A program made the position numbers and the translations under genes. From Verrucomicrobiota bacterium (GTDB taxonomy: Bacteria > Verrucomicrobiota > Verrucomicrobiia > Verrucomicrobiales > DEV007), in assembly GCA_020630835.1 (NCBI GenBank), contig JAHDIL010000090.1:1-7112 (forward strand): a stretch of DNA of 7,112 nt, read 5' to 3'. Of the stretch, positions 1-5,114 are shown piece after piece. How positions within the stretch are numbered: position 1 is the stretch's first letter; each line of letters begins with the position of its first letter. The notes beneath the pieces are model-generated. The model was not told the DNA's origin and searched no databases. It was given only the letters and a program-made list of their open reading frames with translations.

Positions 1-31
1 TCCATGGTGAACGCCTGCTGGCTGTCTCCAT
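1..31 (-). CDS. Possible start of a divergent gene, cut by the left edge
   Basis: On the - strand an ATG at 31-29 is preceded by GGGAGG (43-38) with a 6-base spacer. This is the best-looking ribosome-binding site in the whole window. The visible reading frame gives METASRRSPW and then leaves the window, so no family can be named. If real, the gene is transcribed away from the mre cluster and shares the 32-176 intergenic region with it. Ten codons are too few to judge coding potential, and the match could be chance. Confidence 0.3.
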   Translation of the reverse strand, partial: METASRRSPW

Positions 32-37
32 GCCATT

Positions 38-43
38 CCTCCC
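38..43 (-). promoter_or_regulatory. Candidate Shine-Dalgarno of the divergent gene
   Basis: The - strand reads GGGAGG followed by AATGGC and ATG, an anti-16S match at normal spacing. A second ATG lies within the spacer but is too close to the site to be used. The 47-58 arm of the leader inverted repeat lies directly upstream of this site on the - strand. Confidence 0.35.
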
Positions 44-46
44 ATC

Positions 47-85
47 TTGTTCGCTTTTTTCCTACGAGCAAGTAAGAGCGAACAA
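47..85. repeat. Inverted repeat in the intergenic leader, with an alternative pairing
   Basis: TTGTTCGCT at 47-55 is the exact reverse complement of AGCGAACAA at 77-85. On the + strand RNA it extends inward by a G-U and two A-U pairs (56-58 with 74-76), giving 12 pairs around a 15-base loop. The arm centres are 30 bp apart, about three helical turns. The left arm (46-53) can instead pair with CGAGCAAG at 65-72 (8 pairs, one G-U), so the two hairpins exclude each other. Possible roles are a repressor operator, a leader RNA switch, or a weak terminator of something upstream. A moderately T-rich stretch follows on the + strand, but there is no clean T-run. Confidence 0.5.
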
Positions 86-120
86 TTTGTCATATTTTCC
101 CCACTCTCTTCGAAGACCGA

Positions 121-149
121 TTGGCATTTTGGTCGGCGGATGCTAGCGT
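121..149 (+). promoter_or_regulatory. Weak candidate sigma-70 promoter for the mre cluster
   Basis: TTGGCA at 121-126 resembles a -35 box. It is followed after exactly 17 bases by TAGCGT at 144-149, and TG at 141-142 gives an extended -10 arrangement. The -10 hexamer itself is poor, with three of six consensus positions. Transcription would start about 20 bases before the mreB-like ATG. No better pair was seen between 86 and 176. Confidence 0.25.
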
Positions 150-176
150 CAGTTTCTTCTCGGCAGTTAGAATTCT

Positions 177-1193
177 ATGTTTTCCTTTTCCTCAAATCGC
201 TTCGCTGTTGATCTCGGGACGGCGCGTATTCGCGTCTCAAAATCGGGAAGGGAAACGATCGCAGACGAGGCGTCGGTCATCGTTTTTCAGAAAGGAACGA
301 GTACCGTGCTATTGGCGGGAGACGAAGCTTTGGCAGCTGTTGAGCGCACACCACGACACGCTGAGGTCATTTTTCCTGTGCAAGAGGGTATCGTGGCCGA
401 TGCGGAGGCTGCCGCCACTCTTATCGAGCATCTTCTGAAGAAAAATAACAAAGGTCGTCGCCCCTCAAAATTTGAACTCACTCTCGGCATTCCTACTGGG
501 CTCACCCGCGTAGAGCGCAATGCCTATTTAGAGGCAGGGGCACGATCCGGAGCATCGAAAGTAGAACTCATCGAAACAACCCTAGCGGCCGCGGCTGGGC
601 TACGACTCCCCCCCAATGACCCAAAAGCTCATCTGATCTGCGAGATCGGGGCAGGTCAGTGCCAAGTCGCCCTTCTATCTATGGGCGGAGTCGCTCAGTC
701 TCGGCGCACGCGCGGGGGCGGTGAAAACTGGGTGGACGCTATTCAGTCCTACGTTCGCTCAGCTCATCAGTTACTCATAGGGGCACCTACCGCCATTTCC
801 GTAAAACACGTCTTGGCAAACCTTGCGCCGCCCGACGAAACGGATCCCCCCTCATCTCTTCTGGTGCAGGGGCGCGATCTTATTACCTCTATACCCCGCA
901 GTCTAAAGCTGCACTCGGATGAGTTGCCATCCGTTATTCTTCCTCAAGCAGAAAAAATAGCGCAAGTCATCCGTCAAACGCTGCAGGGATGTTCGGCTGA
1001 GTTGACGGGCGACCTTGTCGATCGCGGCATCCTACTCTGTGGAGGAGGCGCCAGCCTCAAGGGACTGACTGAGTGGCTTGCGGCTTATCTCAACTGCCCC
1101 GTTCATCTCACGGAAGATCCCGAGCTGGCCGTCATCCGAGGCCTTTCTCACTTCATGGAGAAGCCGGCAAACCTACCTCAAACAGGAGATTAA
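177..1193 (+). CDS. mreB: Divergent MreB-family actin homologue with a degenerate nucleotide site
   Basis: This is a bacterial actin of the rod-shape (elongasome) type, 338 residues, close to the usual MreB length of about 335-350. MreB polymerises on the inner face of the cytoplasmic membrane and guides wall synthesis. Recognisable signatures are the phosphate-1 loop VDLGTA (11-16), the IPTG segment (105-108), LIE..LAAA (131-139), the K210 region after IGAPTA, and the late adenosine loop GGG (289-291). Several key residues are changed. The second phosphate motif, usually DIGGGTTE, is EIGAGQCQ (156-163). The IEEP motif is IETT (132-135). The GExTAExxK helix is GAPTAISVK. The start at 177 gives the typical short N-terminus before the first beta strand, although the upstream Shine-Dalgarno is poor. 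mreC follows after 14 bases. The MreB family assignment is firm; reduced or absent ATPase activity is an inference. The symbol reflects family and position, and another canonical MreB may exist elsewhere in the genome. Confidence 0.9.
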   Translation: MFSFSSNRFAVDLGTARIRVSKSGRETIADEASVIVFQKGTSTVLLAGDEALAAVERTPRHAEVIFPVQEGIVADAEAAATLIEHLLKKNNKGRRPSKFELTLGIPTGLTRVERNAYLEAGARSGASKVELIETTLAAAAGLRLPPNDPKAHLICEIGAGQCQVALLSMGGVAQSRRTRGGGENWVDAIQSYVRSAHQLLIGAPTAISVKHVLANLAPPDETDPPSSLLVQGRDLITSIPRSLKLHSDELPSVILPQAEKIAQVIRQTLQGCSAELTGDLVDRGILLCGGGASLKGLTEWLAAYLNCPVHLTEDPELAVIRGLSHFMEKPANLPQTGD

Positions 1194-1207
1194 CCACTCT
1201 TTTCTGA

Positions 1208-2119
1208 ATGAGCCGTTTAAACCTTCTCCTACTGGGCATCTTTCTGATCATCGTCACAGGATTGATGATTTGGGATTCGAAGGCTCTGCAGAGAGGTTTT
1301 TCGTCCATCTTTAAGCCTGTGGCACAAACGGCGGCACTGGCACATAAGAGCGTTTTTATCGGAGGCGCCAAAGACGATGTCGAGACCCTCAGTCTTTCTG
1401 AATTACAGGCAGAATACGCAGCACTAAAGCGGAGCCGAGATGCCCTGGTCGTGCGCGTGCGGGAGTTCGACTCCGTCCTCAGCGAAAACACCCGCCTGCG
1501 CGAGGCCTTGAGCTTTGAAGAGCGCACCCCTTATGATCTCATCGTTGCGCAGGTTATTAGTCGCAAAGGCAGCTCCTGGTATGAGACAGCGATTCTGAAT
1601 CGAGGGAGCGCTCACGGCATTTTGCCGGACAGTCCCGTAGTGGTAGCCCAGGGCAGCGAGGTTGCTCTTGTCGGGCGGGTCACCCAGGTGGTTGGAGAGA
1701 ACAGTGCCACGATGCTACTGCTCAGTGACGAGATGTGCCAGGTGGCGGCTGTTGTCGAGGAAACCCAAGAGCAAGGCATCCTCTCGGGAACTCCTGACAT
1801 ATATGACGAAGGATTGCTGCAGCTAGGATTCCTACCTCGCGAAACAACTATTCAGCCTCAACAGCAGATTTTTACGTCTGGAGATGGCGGCCTTTTCCCT
1901 GCCGGTCTAGTTCTCGGCTCGGTTCTGCGCATTAAAAATGGTATCCTCGACTCGCAGGCCCTAGTGCAACCCGCCGTGTCCCTCAACAAACTCAAAGAGG
2001 TTTTCATTCTGCGCCCACAGGTCAACACCGCGCTGAACTCAAAACAGAAACGCTCTCCGGATGGTAAAGCTGAGAAAACCCCGGACGAAGACCGTAACGA
2101 AGAGGCTCGCGACCTATGA
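1208..2119 (+). CDS. mreC: Rod shape-determining protein MreC
   Basis: MreC is a periplasmic scaffold anchored in the inner membrane. It links MreB and MreD to the PBP2/RodA wall-synthesis enzymes. The 303-residue protein has one N-terminal transmembrane helix (about 5-23) and a heptad-like coiled coil (about 57-105, rich in Leu, Glu and Arg). A two-lobed beta domain follows (about 110-272), containing typical segments: AQVISRKGSSWYETAILNRG, VALVGRVTQV, GILSGTP and TSGDGGLFPAGLVLG. The tail (about 275-303) is highly charged and probably disordered. A TGA stop lies in frame at 1205-1207, so the ATG at 1208 is the first possible start. The only good AGGAG (1184-1188) is 19 bases away, inside the end of mreB, which suggests translational coupling. 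The last bases overlap mreD as ATGA. Confidence 0.95.
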   Translation: MSRLNLLLLGIFLIIVTGLMIWDSKALQRGFSSIFKPVAQTAALAHKSVFIGGAKDDVETLSLSELQAEYAALKRSRDALVVRVREFDSVLSENTRLREALSFEERTPYDLIVAQVISRKGSSWYETAILNRGSAHGILPDSPVVVAQGSEVALVGRVTQVVGENSATMLLLSDEMCQVAAVVEETQEQGILSGTPDIYDEGLLQLGFLPRETTIQPQQQIFTSGDGGLFPAGLVLGSVLRIKNGILDSQALVQPAVSLNKLKEVFILRPQVNTALNSKQKRSPDGKAEKTPDEDRNEEARDL

Positions 2120-2742
2120 TACGCTACCTCTTATGCCTTCTCCTCATCATGCTCCTCGCTTTTGTGGCTCAGGAGTTCTCGCCACGGTGGCCTCTGCTAT
2201 GGGACGCGGAGCTGCTTATTGTGCATGCTCTATTTTTCACCATGGCCATAGCTACGCCTTTCCCTGTGATGCTCATCTTTGCTGTCGTCACCGGCTTTCT
2301 TTGGGATGTGCGCTACCAGCTCCCACTAGAAGCCTCCACCGCCCTCGCCGGAAGTGTTTCTCAGAACGAATTGCCCTTCGGTTTTGCGGTTTTGTCCTTC
2401 GGACTCAGCGGAGTCATATTACAGGGACTCCACCCGAAGTTTCGCAAAAGATCGATGGCATTGCCCGTGGTTTTCATCTCGGCCATCACCGCCCTTTCTC
2501 TTTTCGGTGAATATTGTGTGCTCAGATTTCACCGAGGCAGCTGGTTCTTTTCTTCTGGCATCGCCTGGAAAATCCTTCTTTCCAGTCTGTTTTGCTCGCT
2601 TATTTCTCCTTTTTTCCTCCTGAGCCTGAGCCGTCTCGCCAAACACTTCCGCTATCGGATCCGACTGGATGGGTGGTCCGAATATGAAGCGATCCAGAAG
2701 CGTCGTGACGAAATCTCTGCATCTCCGGCAAATGCGGGGTAA
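2116..2742 (+). CDS. mreD: Rod shape-determining protein MreD
   Basis: This is a small polytopic inner-membrane protein of 208 residues. MreD family members are about 160-200 residues long, diverge strongly in sequence and are usually recognised by position and topology. Hydrophobic segments lie at about 2-18, 31-46, 48-63, 86-104, 114-131 and 148-170, giving five or six membrane passes. A basic cytoplasmic-type tail follows (about 175-208, with YRIRLDG and QKRRDE). FLWDVRYQLPLEAS (61-74) resembles the conserved Gly/Asp stretch of the family. The start overlaps the mreC stop by four bases (ATGA), indicating coupled translation. The identification rests mainly on context between mreC and a PBP2 gene, together with topology. 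MreD is thought to stabilise the MreC-PBP2 complex in the membrane. Confidence 0.88.
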   Translation: MIRYLLCLLLIMLLAFVAQEFSPRWPLLWDAELLIVHALFFTMAIATPFPVMLIFAVVTGFLWDVRYQLPLEASTALAGSVSQNELPFGFAVLSFGLSGVILQGLHPKFRKRSMALPVVFISAITALSLFGEYCVLRFHRGSWFFSSGIAWKILLSSLFCSLISPFFLLSLSRLAKHFRYRIRLDGWSEYEAIQKRRDEISASPANAG

Positions 2743-2753
2743 TCTATAGTGAG

Positions 2754-4970
2754 ATGGAACTCTCAGGGAAACAGCTACGCTTTAGGATCTATCTTGTGAT
2801 GGTGATTCTTCTCGCGGGTTTCTGCCTGCTTTTTTACCGTCTGTATAGAATCCAGATTGTTGAGCACGATTACTACGCCTCGCGCGTGCCGGGCTCCCGC
2901 ATTGAAACGATTCGCCTGCCTGGCATCCGCGGTGAGATCCGTGATCGCAATGGCGCGGTGCTGGCTGATAGCACGCCAAACTATGAACTACGCTTCAATC
3001 TCCGCGAAATCGTCGCTGACTATCGCAAAAAGAAGGGGTCTGTGCCAACTCGGCTTTGGACTCGATACGATTCCTTTGGGCAACCGGTAGAGCAGAAGGA
3101 AATCGACGTCGTCACTATTGTCGAGGATACCGTTTTTCCCCATCTTGGGGAGCTAGGCCTGCTAGCAGACTACAGCGCGCAAGCCCTGCAGCGCCACTAT
3201 CGCTCAAATCGAGGGCTGGTGCCTTTCACCTATCGTCGCAACTTAAGCTTTCGAGAATTCGCCAGTTTCGCAGAGCACAATATGGGTGTTCCCGGCGTTA
3301 GCATAGCCAGGACAGGACGGCGCCGTTACCTGTATGACTCGCTGGCTGCCCATACGCTGGGCTACTTGAATCTCGCCAACCCATCAGCAGTCCCAGAAGA
3401 TCGGCGAAAGGACTACAGCTACTACGTGGGTGATGATTTCGGCGTCATGGGAGTGGAAAAAACGCTCGATCACCATCTGCAGGGGCAGGCAGGCAAACTA
3501 GTCGTCGAAAAGGATGCTAGACGGCGTTTTGTCGGAATCGTGGATCAGGAAGAGCCCAGGCCAGGAGCCGCGGTCGAGCTGACCCTAGATCTCGCCCTCC
3601 AATTTCACACGGAGCAAGCGCTCCGAGAAATCGGGCGCGGAGCCGCCGTCGCCATCGATCCTCAAAACGGAGGAATACTAGCAATAGCCAGTGTGCCATC
3701 CTTCAACCCCAACGTTTTTGTGCCAGAGATTAGCCAGACGGACTGGGATCGCTACACGGAAGACAGCACCAGCCCAATGTTCAACCGGGCTGTCAACAGC
3801 TATGCTCCGGGGTCTACGTTTAAGATACCGATCGCTCTCGCTGGAGGACTTACTCCAAATTTTGATCGAAAATTCCCCTGTGCTGGCGGTGCCCAATATG
3901 GGAAGAAATTTATGAAGTGCTGGTGTCACTCCAAGGGTTATACCCATGGCACCATCGATGTCTCTCAAGCCATAAAGGTGAGTTGTAACGGGTTCTTCTA
4001 CCGCTACGCCAACGAAACAGGGATTCGTAATATCGAGACTATGTGTGAGGTGCTCGGTCTAGGACGCCGCACACAGGTTCCTCTATCCGGTGAAGCTCCA
4101 GGCAGCGTCCCGAATCCGGAGTGGCTGCGGCTGCAAGGCCTGAACTGGAGTGATGCCTTCACTGCACTCGTGAGCATCGGCCAGGGAGCTACAGAGGCAA
4201 CGCCTCTGCAAATGGCAAGCGTCACAGCCACCGTGGCGAATGGAGGCAAGGTCTTCGACCCAGAACTCATTCAGCGAGTCATTGCTCATGACGGAACAGT
4301 TTTACAGGAGCTAGATACTCAACCGCGCACCAACCTAACTCAGGAAGGCTTGACTGCTGAGCAGGTAGAGAGAGTGAAACGCGGTATGTGGCGCGTGGTT
4401 AACGAAGGTGGCGGCACCGCACGGAAGGCAGCCATCCAAGATGTCGAGGTGTCGGGTAAGACGGGCACAGCGCAGACAGCTAATCCGCGGCAACCCACGA
4501 ACGCCTGGTTTGTTTCCTTTGCCCCCTATGACGAACCCAAGATAGCGGTGGCCGTATTTGTGGAAAATGGGAAATCTGGAGGATCGGCGGCCTCGCCTAT
4601 TGCACGACAAATGATCCGATCCTATCTGCAGCCAGACGAGTTTGAGGACATCGCCGTCAACCGCCTCCCAGAAGCCATCGGCCATTTTGATCAAATCGCC
4701 TCGGTAAGCTTCGCGGGCGCAGGCACGGTAGCGGTAGCCGCCTCCACCATTGGGTCGAGCACGGTCACATCCCGCTCTCCAAATACGTCAGTAGATATCA
4801 GCGAGTTCGAACCCCCTGAAATCCGCAAACGGATGACAAACCCAATCGCTAAATTTCTTGCGCTTCCTACACTCAAGCCTAAGAATGACACTCGTGGAGC
4901 GGTTGGCGCATCTAATAAGCGCCCAAAGCCAAAATTTCGCCCTTTTCGTAGGGTAGGAAAACGGCGGTGA
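2754..4970 (+). CDS. mrdA: Penicillin-binding protein 2 (peptidoglycan DD-transpeptidase)
   Basis: This class B PBP cross-links peptidoglycan during lateral-wall elongation; it is anchored in the inner membrane with its catalytic domain in the periplasm. It has 738 residues, longer than E. coli PBP2 (633). Order: an N-terminal membrane helix (about 12-30), a pedestal domain opening with GIRGEIRDRNG (57-67), the GVMGVEK linker (230-236), then the transpeptidase domain (about 285-630). All three active-site motifs are intact: STFK (nucleophile S354, K357), SCN (410-412) and KTG (569-571). C376, C389, H398 and C411 line up with a metal-binding pattern reported for some PBP2 enzymes. A basic, Ser/Thr/Pro-rich tail (627-738) is extra to the catalytic fold. 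No earlier in-frame ATG is near the start, and the upstream ribosome site is weak. It begins 11 bases after mreD. No rodA follows. FtsI is the main alternative, but the mreCD context favours PBP2. Confidence 0.95.
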   Translation: MELSGKQLRFRIYLVMVILLAGFCLLFYRLYRIQIVEHDYYASRVPGSRIETIRLPGIRGEIRDRNGAVLADSTPNYELRFNLREIVADYRKKKGSVPTRLWTRYDSFGQPVEQKEIDVVTIVEDTVFPHLGELGLLADYSAQALQRHYRSNRGLVPFTYRRNLSFREFASFAEHNMGVPGVSIARTGRRRYLYDSLAAHTLGYLNLANPSAVPEDRRKDYSYYVGDDFGVMGVEKTLDHHLQGQAGKLVVEKDARRRFVGIVDQEEPRPGAAVELTLDLALQFHTEQALREIGRGAAVAIDPQNGGILAIASVPSFNPNVFVPEISQTDWDRYTEDSTSPMFNRAVNSYAPGSTFKIPIALAGGLTPNFDRKFPCAGGAQYGKKFMKCWCHSKGYTHGTIDVSQAIKVSCNGFFYRYANETGIRNIETMCEVLGLGRRTQVPLSGEAPGSVPNPEWLRLQGLNWSDAFTALVSIGQGATEATPLQMASVTATVANGGKVFDPELIQRVIAHDGTVLQELDTQPRTNLTQEGLTAEQVERVKRGMWRVVNEGGGTARKAAIQDVEVSGKTGTAQTANPRQPTNAWFVSFAPYDEPKIAVAVFVENGKSGGSAASPIARQMIRSYLQPDEFEDIAVNRLPEAIGHFDQIASVSFAGAGTVAVAASTIGSSTVTSRSPNTSVDISEFEPPEIRKRMTNPIAKFLALPTLKPKNDTRGAVGASNKRPKPKFRPFRRVGKRR

Positions 4971-5114
4971 TCCCCCGCTCCTTGTTTACCTTTTCCCAAA
5001 AACGGAACCCGTAGCCTCTTTCCTTTTCGACTTTTCTGCACTGACAGCTCCTATGATCCCTGATCCAGTATCCAGACATCGAAACAGCTGCGGTTTCACC
5101 AAATTACTGAAACC
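4971..5114. other. Intergenic gap between the mre/mrdA cluster and the RNase gene
   Basis: No gene or convincing terminator is visible in these 144 bases. The only dyad near the mrdA stop is a 4-bp stem (GCGG/CCGC) without a proper T-run. The centre is pyrimidine-rich on the + strand. The gap is far longer than the others in the cluster and contains the TATGAT hexamer described separately, which fits a secondary promoter and a short 5' leader for the RNase gene. Confidence 0.5.
5052..5057 (+). promoter_or_regulatory. Candidate -10 box for the RNase E/G gene
   Basis: TATGAT matches the sigma-70 -10 consensus at five of six positions. No good -35 box stands 16-18 bases upstream; the nearest TTCGAC (5026-5031) has a 20-base spacer. 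A start near 5064 would give a leader of about 50 bases before the ATG at 5115. RNase E in E. coli autoregulates through its leader; whether that happens here cannot be seen. Confidence 0.3.

Noticed and set aside
1..146. + strand frame from position 3 to a TAG at 144, as the tail of an upstream gene
   Set aside because: The translation has no recognisable features, and it conflicts with the better-supported - strand ribosome site; left uncalled.
121..438. + strand open frame overlapping the start of the mreB-like gene
   Set aside because: It overlaps mreB in another frame and the translation has no recognisable features; mreB has clear family motifs.
4335..4694. Long - strand open frame opposite the PBP2 gene
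   Set aside because: It is antisense to the KTG-containing transpeptidase region, with no start signal and no recognisable product; a shadow frame.
4962..4990. Possible terminator at the end of mrdA
   Set aside because: Only a 4-bp GCGG/CCGC stem and no adequate T-run; too weak to call.
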